Position numbers and translations under genes: made by a program. Below, in pieces: positions 1-6,880 of a DNA stretch of 8,626 nt (the stretch's first letter is position 1; the number at the start of each line of letters is the position of its first letter). The DNA lies in NCBI GenBank assembly GCA_945874515.1, contig CAMCHA010000078.1, forward strand, positions 1 through 8,626, in the 5' to 3' direction. Source of the stretch: Asaia bogorensis. GTDB lineage: Bacteria > Pseudomonadota > Alphaproteobacteria > Acetobacterales > Acetobacteraceae. The notes under the pieces are model-generated. The model had not been told where the DNA came from. It made no database searches and saw nothing but the letters and a program-made list of their open reading frames with translations.

Positions 1-798
<798 letters not shown>

Positions 799-805
799 TC
801 AATCC

Positions 806-2482
806 TCACTCTTTACCCTCCAAAAGGCTCCGCGCCGCCGCCCGCGCTGCCTCGGTCACTTTTTCCCCGGCCAGCATGCGCGCGAGTTCTTCGTATCTTT
901 CCGCCTGATCGAGGATTTCCACCCGCGTTTCCGCGCGCTGCCCTTTCACTTGTTTTGCCACGCGGAAATGCCGTGTGCCGCGCGCCGCGACTTGCGGGCT
1001 ATGGGTCACCACCAGCACTTGCACGCGGTCTGCAACGCGCGCCAGGCGTTCGCCGACCGCGGCGGCGGTGGCGCCACCGATGCCACTGTCTACCTCGTCA
1101 AAGATCAGGGTTGGCACGGGCGAGCCGCGTGACAATACGACTTTGAGTGCGAGCATAAGGCGCGAAAGCTCCCCGCCCGAGGCGATTTTCGCGAGTGGTC
1201 CTGGCGTTTGCCCTGGGTTGGTCGCGACCAGGAAGCTAACGCGATCCTGCCCATCCGCACCCCAGGCGTTTTCGTCGCGCGCCGTGATGTCTATCACCAG
1301 CCGCGCACGGTCTAGTTTCAGCGGCGGCAGTTCGTCGGCCAGCGCTTTTTCAAGCTCGGCGGCGGATTTGCGTCGTATGGCGGAAAGCTTGCCGGCTGCA
1401 GCGATGTAGCTGCTGCGTGCTTTTGCTTCAGCGGCTTCAAGTGTGGCGACTTCGCCCGCGCCGGCATCAAGCGCTTCCAGCCGAGCGCGTAGCCTGCCGA
1501 GCAAGCTTGCAAGTTCGGAAACCGGCACGCTGTGTTTGCGCCCGCCGGCGCGCAGCGCGAATAGCCGTTCTTCCACCTGTTCCAGCCGGCGCGGATCGGG
1601 GCCGGCTTCGTTCATGAGGCGCGTGAGCAGGGTTTCTGCCTCGCTCAAGGCATCCTGCGCGGCGGCGAGCGCCTGGATGGCGGGTTGCGCTTCTTCATTG
1701 GGCGGCGGCAGGCGCTCCAGAGCGCGGGCCGCTTCGCGGAGTGCGCGGTTGGGGGAGGCTGCGCGGCGGTCGCGCGGCGTGAGTTCTCCAAGGGCGGTGG
1801 CGATGGCCTCGGCGCGGCGTTCGCCCTGTTGCAGCTTTTGGCGTTCGGCGGCGAGTGCATCTTCTTCGCCTTCTTCCGGGGCAAGGTCGGTCAATTCGCC
1901 AACGGCGTGGCGCAGCCATTCTTCTTCGCGCTGTGCGCTGGCGATTGCCTCGCGCGCGGCGGCTAGGCGCCGAGTGGCGTCGCGCCAGGCGGCCCAGGCG
2001 CTGGCGGTGGTACTGCGTTCGCCGTCCAAAGCGCCGAAAGCATCCAGCAGCCCGGCATGTGTGGCGGGGTCCGCAAGGCCCACTTGTTCATGCTGGCCTT
2101 GCACTTCTACCAGTGTCGCGCCCAGACGTTTGAGCAAGGCAACACTGACGGGCTGGTCATTGATGAAGGCGCGCGACTTGCCATCGGCTTGCAGCACGCG
2201 GCGTAGCACCAGTTCATCCTCGGCGTTGATGCCTTGGTCGCGCAGGATGTCGAAACAGGGGTGATCGGGGCTTGGCAGAAAGGCGGCGGCGACACTTGCC
2301 TGTGCTTGCCCCGCGCGCACCAACCCGGCTTCTGCGCGATGACCAAGGGCAAGGCCCAAGCTATCCAGCAAAATGGATTTGCCGGCGCCGGTTTCGCCGG
2401 TGAGCACTGCCAGCCCGGCATCGAAGCTCAGGTCGAGCTTTTCAATCAGCACCACATCGCGAATGGCCAGAGAGGCGAGCAT
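806..2482 (-). CDS. recN: DNA repair protein RecN (SMC-like ATPase)
   Basis: 558 aa, matching the usual length of about 550-560. RecN is a cytoplasmic SMC-like ATPase recruited to double-strand breaks, where it holds or brings together DNA for RecA-dependent repair. The N-terminal half-ATPase carries Walker A GETGAGKS (29-36) and the family-typical QGQHEQ (128-133). A charged, Ala/Glu/Arg-rich middle (about 155-375) is the expected antiparallel coiled coil. The C-terminal half has ABC signature SGGELSRLM (435-443), Walker B TLIFDEVDSGIGG (458-470) and switch histidine VTHSPQVAA (492-500). No key residue is missing. The ATG at 2482 lies 18 nt after the bamD stop with only a weak G-rich Shine-Dalgarno (GGGGCGG), so coupling to bamD translation is likely. 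I see no GTTC-N7-GTTC alphaproteobacterial LexA box just upstream. Confidence 0.97.
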   Translation of the reverse strand: MLASLAIRDVVLIEKLDLSFDAGLAVLTGETGAGKSILLDSLGLALGHRAEAGLVRAGQAQASVAAAFLPSPDHPCFDILRDQGINAEDELVLRRVLQADGKSRAFINDQPVSVALLKRLGATLVEVQGQHEQVGLADPATHAGLLDAFGALDGERSTTASAWAAWRDATRRLAAAREAIASAQREEEWLRHAVGELTDLAPEEGEEDALAAERQKLQQGERRAEAIATALGELTPRDRRAASPNRALREAARALERLPPPNEEAQPAIQALAAAQDALSEAETLLTRLMNEAGPDPRRLEQVEERLFALRAGGRKHSVPVSELASLLGRLRARLEALDAGAGEVATLEAAEAKARSSYIAAAGKLSAIRRKSAAELEKALADELPPLKLDRARLVIDITARDENAWGADGQDRVSFLVATNPGQTPGPLAKIASGGELSRLMLALKVVLSRGSPVPTLIFDEVDSGIGGATAAAVGERLARVADRVQVLVVTHSPQVAARGTRHFRVAKQVKGQRAETRVEILDQAERYEELARMLAGEKVTEAARAAARSLLEGKE

Positions 2483-2500
2483 CGGCGCGCCGCCCCGGGC

Positions 2501-3343
2501 TCAAAAGATCTTGTTCAGCATCCGGCTTACAAAGCCGGGACGCTCACCACGGGCTTCGGCGCCGGCGGAAACCAGCAGCGCGTAGCTGTCGGCGTACCAA
2601 TCGCTGCCGGGGTAGTTATAGCCAAGCACGGCGGCGTTGCGGCGCGCTTCTTCTGTCAGGCCGAGATTGAGGTAGATTTCCACCATCCGATGCAAAGCTT
2701 CGGGTGCGTGATTGGTGGTCTGGAAATCCTCCACCACGCGGCGATAGCGGCCAATGGCAGCCTGATACAGCCCTTGGCGCTGATAGAAGCGCCCCACGCT
2801 CATTTCCTTTCCGGCCAGATGGTCTCTGCCCAGGTCAATCTTCAGCCGCGCATCGCGGGCATAGGCGCTATCGGGGAAGCGGTTGATGACTTCCTGCAAG
2901 GATGCAATGGCGATGGTGGTCTGGCGCTGGTCACGCTGCGCATCGTTGATTTGTTCATACTGGGACAGTGCGCGCAGGTAATAGGCGTAGGCGATGTCGC
3001 GATGTGATGGGTGAAGTTGAATGAAGCGATCAAGCGCGCCAATGGCTTCCGTGTAGCGATTGCGCAGATATTCGGTATAGGCCGCCATCAGCTTTGCGCT
3101 GGTAGACCAGGCGGAATAGGGATGCTCACGTTCAATGGCATCGAAGTATTCCACCGCGCGGGCGTAATTGCGCTCACGCAGGTTCCGCATGCCAAGCGCA
3201 TAGAGAATTTGCGGTTCCTCATCGGCTGCATTGGCGGTGACGCGCCGCGTGAGCGAGGGGTCCGCGCCGGTGGTTTGCTGCGGCGTTGAACTGCCACAAG
3301 CCGCCAGGGCTAGGAGTAGGGCTATAGGTAGGAAACGGCGCAT
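2501..3343 (-). CDS. bamD: Outer membrane assembly lipoprotein BamD (ComL/YfiO)
   Basis: 280 aa from the ATG at 3343. BamD is the essential lipoprotein partner of BamA in the BAM complex, which folds beta-barrel proteins into the outer membrane; it sits on the periplasmic face of that membrane. The protein starts with a lipoprotein signal (MRRFLPIALLLALAAC) with lipobox LAAC and lipidated Cys16. TPR-like helical repeats follow: LYALGMRNLRERNYARAVEYF at about 46-66 (quoted in part as the first TPR), then NRYTEAIGALDRFIQLHP, a central block ending EVINRFPDSAYARDA, and ALHRMVEIYLNLGLTEEA near the C-terminus, all typical of BamD. The frame is open 51 codons further upstream, but that stretch overlaps lpxC, is Pro-rich and would bury the signal peptide, so I reject it. 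It sits 82 nt after lpxC and 18 nt before recN on the same strand. Confidence 0.95.
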   Translation of the reverse strand: MRRFLPIALLLALAACGSSTPQQTTGADPSLTRRVTANAADEEPQILYALGMRNLRERNYARAVEYFDAIEREHPYSAWSTSAKLMAAYTEYLRNRYTEAIGALDRFIQLHPSHRDIAYAYYLRALSQYEQINDAQRDQRQTTIAIASLQEVINRFPDSAYARDARLKIDLGRDHLAGKEMSVGRFYQRQGLYQAAIGRYRRVVEDFQTTNHAPEALHRMVEIYLNLGLTEEARRNAAVLGYNYPGSDWYADSYALLVSAGAEARGERPGFVSRMLNKIF

Positions 3344-3352
3344 GATTCCCGG

Positions 3353-3375
3353 ATCAACAGAAGGATACGGTTGAT
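3353..3375 (-). repeat. Short inverted repeat in the bamD leader
   Basis: Perfect 6-bp arms ATCAAC (3353-3358) and GTTGAT (3370-3375) with an 11-nt loop lie 9 nt upstream of the bamD ATG. It could form a weak leader hairpin or be an operator. The rest of the 82-nt lpxC-bamD gap shows only a poor promoter-like pair on the minus strand (TTTCAC, then CTATAT after 16 nt). No function can be assigned. Confidence 0.25.
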
Positions 3376-3425
3376 ATAGGGCAGATTGGCCGCGGGTGAA
3401 ATCGCCTTGGCGCAGAGGCCGGGTA

Positions 3426-4388
3426 TCAGGCGAAGGCTGCGACTTTTTGCTTGGCCCGCGCGGTGGCGGCATGGGCGGGCGCAGAGGCGCCACCAACCCA
3501 CCGCCAAGCGTCTTTATCGGCGAAAAGGGCGCGGAGAAGCTGATTGTTCAGCGCATGTCCCGAACGATTGCCCCTGAAGCGGGCGCGGAGCGGCGCGCCG
3601 GCCAGGGCCAGGTCCCCCACCACATCCAGCAGCTTGTGACGGACAAATTCATCGGCATGGCGGAGTCCGCCGGGGTTCAGAATGGCCGGGCCATCCACCA
3701 CCACGGCGTTTTCCAGGCTACCGCCCAGGGCCAGGCCTTCTTGACGCAGCCGCTCCACCTCCTCCGCTAGGGTGAAGGTACGTGAATCGGCCAGCGCCCC
3801 CCGGAAGGTCTCGGGCGTGATACGGAGCGCCAGGGATTGCTGGCCAATGGCGGTATTGGGGAAATCAATGTCCAAAGCCGCATCGAAGGCGGTTTCGGTA
3901 TTGGGGTGCAATTCGGCAAAGGCGCCGTTGCCATCTTCCACGCGGACCGGGCGCAGCACTTCAATGATCTGGCGTGGTGCTGCGCTGGTTGCGATGCCGG
4001 CGCAGTCAATCAGGAACAGGAAGGGCGCTGCGGAACCATCCAGAATGGGGATTTCCGGCCCATCCACTTCAATGATAGCGTCATCAATGCCGGCGCCGGC
4101 CAGCGCGGCCATGACATGTTCAATGGTACCGATGCGTGCTTCCGGCGCATTCGGATGGGCGATGGCGGTGCAAAGCCGCGTATCAGCTACGAAATCGAAG
4201 CGGGCAGGGATATCAACGCCAAGATCGGTGCGGCGGAACTGGATGCCGGCACCAGCCGCGGCCGGGTGCAGCGTAAGGGACATCCGGCAGCCAGTGTGCA
4301 GCCCATCGCCCACGCACCCGATGGGTGCCTTGAGCGTCTTGCGCCGACCATGTTCCGCGGGAATAAAACCGTCCATCGCATCCTTCAT
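3426..4388 (-). CDS. lpxC: UDP-3-O-acyl-N-acetylglucosamine deacetylase LpxC
   Basis: 320 aa (E. coli 305). LpxC is the zinc amidase that removes acetate from UDP-3-O-acyl-GlcNAc, the committed step of lipid A synthesis in the cytoplasm. Visible features are the N-terminal APIGCVGDGLHTG stretch (21-33), GTIEH with catalytic Glu90 and zinc ligand His91 (E. coli 78/79), ALADSRTF (198-205), HKLLDVVGDL with zinc ligands His251 and Asp255 and Lys252 between them, and SGHALNNQ with catalytic His278 (E. coli 265). The spacing keeps a constant offset of 12-13 from E. coli, so the enzyme looks active. The start is uncertain. The ATG at 4388 has no Shine-Dalgarno; the in-frame ATG at 4376 has AAGGA 4 nt upstream and gives 316 aa starting MDGF. 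Downstream neighbours are bamD, recN and ligA. ftsZ, the usual upstream neighbour in many alphaproteobacteria, is absent. Confidence 0.97.
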   Translation of the reverse strand: MKDAMDGFIPAEHGRRKTLKAPIGCVGDGLHTGCRMSLTLHPAAAGAGIQFRRTDLGVDIPARFDFVADTRLCTAIAHPNAPEARIGTIEHVMAALAGAGIDDAIIEVDGPEIPILDGSAAPFLFLIDCAGIATSAAPRQIIEVLRPVRVEDGNGAFAELHPNTETAFDAALDIDFPNTAIGQQSLALRITPETFRGALADSRTFTLAEEVERLRQEGLALGGSLENAVVVDGPAILNPGGLRHADEFVRHKLLDVVGDLALAGAPLRARFRGNRSGHALNNQLLRALFADKDAWRWVGGASAPAHAATARAKQKVAAFA

Positions 4389-4433
4389 TTCTGGTCTGAA
4401 AGCCGCGCGGGGAGCGCAACTCTTATCAACCCA

Positions 4434-4461
4434 GTGTTACTTTCTCATGACGGTCTGACAA
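4434..4461 (-). promoter_or_regulatory. Candidate sigma70-like promoter for lpxC
   Basis: On the minus strand, TTGTCA (4461-4456; 5/6 to the -35 consensus) and TAACAC (4439-4434; weak -10) are separated by 16 bp, about 45 nt before the lpxC start. The -10 is poor. The 175-bp region is relatively AT-rich for this window and is the only sizeable space in which the lpxC-bamD-recN-ligA block could have its own promoter. Confidence 0.25.
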
Positions 4462-4485
4462 AAGCGATTCAAGCCTTGTTTCTGC

Positions 4486-4519
4486 ATGTTTCATCGCAAA
4501 CATCTGATTTCATTGAAAT
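4486..4519. repeat. Two adjacent dyads upstream of lpxC (operator-like)
   Basis: ATGTTT-N6-AAACAT (4486-4503) and ATTTCA-T-TGAAAT (4507-4519) are both perfect inverted repeats, 3 bp apart. Both also contain a related core on the same strand (TTTCATCGCAAA and TTTCATTGAAA), so they may be tandem copies of one site. They lie about 100-130 bp upstream of the lpxC start and just past the 3' end of the phosphatase gene. The binding protein is unknown. Confidence 0.35.
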
Positions 4520-4563
4520 GGTGCGAAGCAAAAAGGGGCGAAATCAAGGCGGGCCTGCCCAGA

Positions 4564-5208
4564 TCATTCTCGCCGCAGCACCTGATCCACCAGCCGATCC
4601 GCCCATGCGTTGCTGGAAAAACTCTCCCGCAAAGCAGCTTCGGAATAGGTATCGCGCACCCAATCCAGGAAGGGGATACCTGGATTGTCGTGCTGGAAGG
4701 CGGCGAAGGTTTTGAAGAAAGCGTCCAGAATGCCGGTGCGCGCTGCAGCGACATGGCCGTGGCGGAGCGAAAGCTGGGCAAGTGCTTCCTGTACGGGGCG
4801 GCCTTGCAGCAAAAGCCAGATACCGGCCGCAAGTCCAGTGCGATCAGCGCCCGATTTGCAATGGATCAGCGCTGGTTCCTCAATTTCCTGGAAAATCCCA
4901 GCCAGGCGCAGGATACGGTCCTTATGCGGCGCGCCGCGGCTTTCAAAAGGCGCATCTATATGGGTCAGGCCAAGCCGTGCGGCTTCGGCCCGGCTGAGCG
5001 CATCGGCGCCGCAATCGGTGCGATGGCCGCGCAGGTTGATAAGGGTGCGGATACCATGGCGCCGCGCTGCCAGCCGCAATTGCCAGGGCAGCGGGTGGTT
5101 GCATCGGTAAAGCCGCCCCGGCGCCACCACGCCCCAATTGCGCCAGCCCAAGCGCAGAATGGCATGGTCAATGAAAAGCGCGTTGCCCCAGGCGGTTGCA
5201 GGGGTCAC
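4564..5208 (-). CDS. Cysteine-based tyrosine/dual-specificity protein phosphatase
   Basis: 214 aa, cytoplasmic (no signal or membrane segment). The CX5R phosphatase loop HCKSGADRTG (116-125) has nucleophile Cys117 and phosphate-binding Arg123. It is preceded by GIRTLINLRGHRTDCG (52-67), typical of DSP-type phosphatases, and followed by QLSLRHGHVAAARTGILDAF (145-164) and FLDWVRDTYSE. I recognise this layout as a family common in alphaproteobacteria and annotated as tyrosine-protein phosphatase. Asp85 in HIDAPF is a possible general acid, though it is not proven. The substrate is unknown. The start is GTG at 5208, 6 nt after the Bug-family gene's stop and without a clear Shine-Dalgarno. Translation is therefore probably coupled to that gene. 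No in-frame ATG offers a better start without losing conserved N-terminal sequence (WRNWGVVAPGRLYRCNHP). Confidence 0.85.
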   Translation of the reverse strand: MTPATAWGNALFIDHAILRLGWRNWGVVAPGRLYRCNHPLPWQLRLAARRHGIRTLINLRGHRTDCGADALSRAEAARLGLTHIDAPFESRGAPHKDRILRLAGIFQEIEEPALIHCKSGADRTGLAAGIWLLLQGRPVQEALAQLSLRHGHVAAARTGILDAFFKTFAAFQHDNPGIPFLDWVRDTYSEAALRESFSSNAWADRLVDQVLRRE

Positions 5209-5214
5209 AGGCCG

Positions 5215-6186
5215 CTATTCCAGCCTGGCGCCGGAAACCCGCACCGCTTCCTGCCACATGGGGCGTTCACGCTGCGCGCGGGCAATCATGTCTTCCGGGG
5301 AAGACCAGACGGCCTCGGCGCCGACGCGGATGAAGCGTTCCTTGACAGTTGGGTCGGCGACAATGCGGCGAAGAGCCGCGCTGACCCGTTCTATGGCGAT
5401 GCGCGGAGAGCCAGCCGGGAAGACAAAGCCCTGCCAGGAGGAAACGACGAAATCCGGCACACCTGCTTCCGCCATGGTGGGCACATCCGGCATGGTCGGC
5501 CAACGTGTGGCGGACGTGACCGCAAGGGCGCGCATGCGCCCTTCCTGAATGACAGGCACATAGGAAGCCAGGTTGTCCAAGGCAGAGTCTAGATCACCCG
5601 AAAGCATGGCGGGGATGATCTGCGCCGCACCACGGAAGGGCACATGGGTGCCTTCCACATTGACGCGCCCAGCGAAAAGCGCGCCGGTCAAATGCCCCGT
5701 GGTGCCAACGCCGGGCGAGCCATAGGTAAAGCCGCCCCGCTTGGCGCGCACCCAGCCAGTGAAATCCGCGAGGCTCCGCGATGGATTATGCTGCGAGGAG
5801 ACCACCACAACATTGGGCAAATCCCAGGCGATGCCGACCGGCACCAAATCCCGTACCGGGTCATAGGGCAGCCGGGCATAAAGGAAGTTGTTGATCACCA
5901 AATGCCCGACGGAAGCGATGCTCATGGTATAGCCATCGGGCGTGGCCTTGGTCATGGCATCAATGCCGATATTTCCGCCGGCACCGGGGCGGTTTTCGAT
6001 GATGAAATTCTGCCCCAGGATTGGCTGCATCAATTCGCAATAAATGCGTACCAGCACATCGGTGGACCCGCCGGGGGGCCATGGCACAATCATCCGCACC
6101 GGGCGTGCCGGCCATCCGCCCTGGGCGCGGGTGATGGAAGGGGCGGCGAGCATGGCGGCGGCCAGTAGGGGGCGGCGACTGATCAT
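5215..6186 (-). CDS. Bug/TctC-family periplasmic solute-binding protein (Tat-exported)
   Basis: 323 aa, the usual family length. Bug proteins bind small, often carboxylate-bearing, solutes in the periplasm for tripartite tricarboxylate-type transporters or for sensing. The N-terminus MISRRPLLAAAMLAAPSITRA has a twin-arginine pair (4-5), a hydrophobic stretch and likely cleavage after Ala21, so export through Tat is probable. Family motifs follow: VPWPPGGSTD with the conserved Asp43 (34-43), ENRPGAGGNIG (64-74), TPDGYT (82-87), HVPFRGAAQIIPAMLSGDLD (181-200) and MPDVPTMAEAG (232-242). The start at 6186 has GGAG 8 nt upstream. The open frame continues to 6393 without a signal-like sequence, across the divergent promoter region, and is rejected. 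No TctA or TctB membrane subunit is nearby, so this is an orphan receptor. The ligand cannot be read from sequence. Confidence 0.93.
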   Translation of the reverse strand: MISRRPLLAAAMLAAPSITRAQGGWPARPVRMIVPWPPGGSTDVLVRIYCELMQPILGQNFIIENRPGAGGNIGIDAMTKATPDGYTMSIASVGHLVINNFLYARLPYDPVRDLVPVGIAWDLPNVVVVSSQHNPSRSLADFTGWVRAKRGGFTYGSPGVGTTGHLTGALFAGRVNVEGTHVPFRGAAQIIPAMLSGDLDSALDNLASYVPVIQEGRMRALAVTSATRWPTMPDVPTMAEAGVPDFVVSSWQGFVFPAGSPRIAIERVSAALRRIVADPTVKERFIRVGAEAVWSSPEDMIARAQRERPMWQEAVRVSGARLE

Positions 6187-6216
6187 GGTTGTTTCTCCGG
6201 CGAATACGTCAGGGGG

Positions 6217-6245
6217 CATATAGAGAGGCGGTTGCTGCCTTGCAA
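6217..6245 (-). promoter_or_regulatory. Candidate sigma70-like promoter for the Bug-phosphatase unit
   Basis: On the minus strand, -35 TTGCAA (6245-6240) and -10 TATATG (6222-6217) are each 4/6 to consensus with optimal 17-bp spacing. The predicted start point is near 6210, giving a leader of about 24 nt that contains the GGAG ribosome site. The overlapping dyad GCAA-N5-TTGC (6242-6254) covers the -35, a common place for a repressor to bind. Confidence 0.45.
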
Positions 6246-6254
6246 AGCGCTTGC
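6242..6254. promoter_or_regulatory. Dyad GCAA-N5-TTGC overlapping the -35 (possible MarR operator)
   Basis: GCAA (6242-6245) and TTGC (6251-6254) form a perfect inverted repeat around AGCGC. It overlaps the -35 of the candidate Bug-gene promoter. Its length and TTGC/GCAA half-sites resemble known MarR-family operators (the E. coli MarR site has TTGCC and GGCAA halves). The assignment to the neighbouring MarR protein is inference, and arms of 4 bp can occur by chance. Confidence 0.3.
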
Positions 6255-6271
6255 GTGTCGCGCCTTTCGGG

Positions 6272-6310
6272 TTGGACAGGGCCGGCGAATGCGTCAATAC
6301 TCCTGTCCAA
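6272..6310 (+). repeat. Perfect 9-bp inverted repeat abutting the marR start
   Basis: TTGGACAGG (6272-6280) and CCTGTCCAA (6302-6310) are perfect inverted repeats with a 21-nt spacer, centre to centre 30 bp. The right arm ends directly at the first ATG of the MarR gene. It could be a leader stem-loop near the ribosome site, or two half-sites of an operator about three helical turns apart. The symmetry is seen directly; the role is open. Confidence 0.45.
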
Positions 6311-6880
6311 ATGGGGATGCGGGCAATGCCGACACGGGGCAGCACCAATATTGCGGAAATGGCCGAGGCGCGCGCCCTGCCCGCCGGGCGCAATCTGTTG
6401 TTCCTGCGGGAAGAAGAACTCCGCCTTGCCCAGGATTTGCTGTTTTTTGGCTACCGCGATTTCACCGCCGGCGCGGATGAAATTCTGGCGACGCTCGATA
6501 TGGGGCGGGCGCATCATCGCGTGCTGCATTTTGTGGGGCGGCGGCCTGGGATCACGGTTGGCGAATTGCTGGGGATTCTGGGCATTACCAAGCAAAGCCT
6601 GGGGCGCGTGCTGCAACCGCTGATGAGCGATGGCTATGTGGTGCAGGCGCCAGGTGAGAGCGACCGGCGGCAAAGGCGCCTGACACTGACCGATAAGGGC
6701 ATGGCTTTGGAGCGCCGCCTTTTTGAACGCCAGCGAGAGACGGTGATGCGCGCCTATCGCGAAGCAGGCCCCGTGGCGGTGGATGGCTTTCGCCGTGTCA
6801 TGCGCGGGCTGATGGGGGAAGATGCGCAAGCAAGCCTTGCGCGGTTGGAAGGGCAGGAAGCTGAGGGCAGCAGGCGATGA
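6311..6880 (+). CDS. MarR-family transcriptional regulator (PetP-like)
   Basis: 189 aa from the ATG at 6311. This is a cytoplasmic winged-helix dimer expected to bind palindromic operators. A helical N-terminal dimer part (about 30-66) leads to the winged helix (about 68-130), with LHFVGRRPGITVGELLGILG (72-91), recognition helix ITKQSLGRVLQPLM (92-105) and wing SDRRQRRLTLTD (117-128). The C-terminal helices (131-175) complete the dimer interface. The start is uncertain. ATGs at 6317 and 6326 are in frame, and 6326 has GGGGA 8 nt upstream and avoids the inverted repeat that ends at 6310; a TTG at 6251 would cross the promoter region. The stop overlaps the next ATG (ATGA), as in the petP-petR pair of Rhodobacter capsulatus, where a MarR-like protein precedes an OmpR-like regulator. 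Its effector is unknown. Confidence 0.9.
   Translation: MGMRAMPTRGSTNIAEMAEARALPAGRNLLFLREEELRLAQDLLFFGYRDFTAGADEILATLDMGRAHHRVLHFVGRRPGITVGELLGILGITKQSLGRVLQPLMSDGYVVQAPGESDRRQRRLTLTDKGMALERRLFERQRETVMRAYREAGPVAVDGFRRVMRGLMGEDAQASLARLEGQEAEGSRR

Larger units (their letters stand above)
6197..6296 (+). repeat. Paired 15-bp direct repeat in the divergent promoter region
   Basis: CCGGCGAATACGTCA at 6197-6211 and CCGGCGAATGCGTCA at 6282-6296 match at 14 of 15 positions, in the same orientation, 85 bp apart (about eight helical turns). The first copy lies at the expected start point and leader of the Bug-family gene. The second lies just upstream of the marR gene, inside the spacer of the inverted repeat at 6272-6310. 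Such a near-exact 15-mer pair within 124 bp is unlikely by chance. A binding site for the adjacent MarR protein or response regulator is the obvious reading, but it is inference. Confidence 0.5.

Noticed and set aside
1443..2264. Long plus-strand open frame (273 codons) within recN
   Set aside because: It is antisense to an intact RecN with all motifs. The Ser/Arg/Ala-rich translation is typical of a shadow frame in GC-rich DNA.
2234..3007. Plus-strand open frame spanning the recN-bamD junction
   Set aside because: It is antisense to the conserved parts of two certain genes, has no recognisable domain, and has no reason to be coding.
3344..3496. Upstream extension of bamD to 3496
   Set aside because: The extra 51 residues overlap lpxC and would sit before a clear lipoprotein signal peptide.
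4507..4563. Intrinsic terminator after the phosphatase gene (T6 run on the minus strand near 4530-4536)
   Set aside because: The only stem preceding the T run is a 4-bp GGGC/GCCC pair with a long loop, which is too weak to call.
3837..4715. 292-codon plus-strand open frame over lpxC
   Set aside because: It opposes LpxC across its catalytic region and runs through the promoter region. Nothing in it resembles a domain.
6187..6393. Upstream extension of the Bug gene to 6393
   Set aside because: It would place 69 residues before a Tat signal and cross the divergent promoter and the MarR start. The start at 6186 has a good ribosome site.
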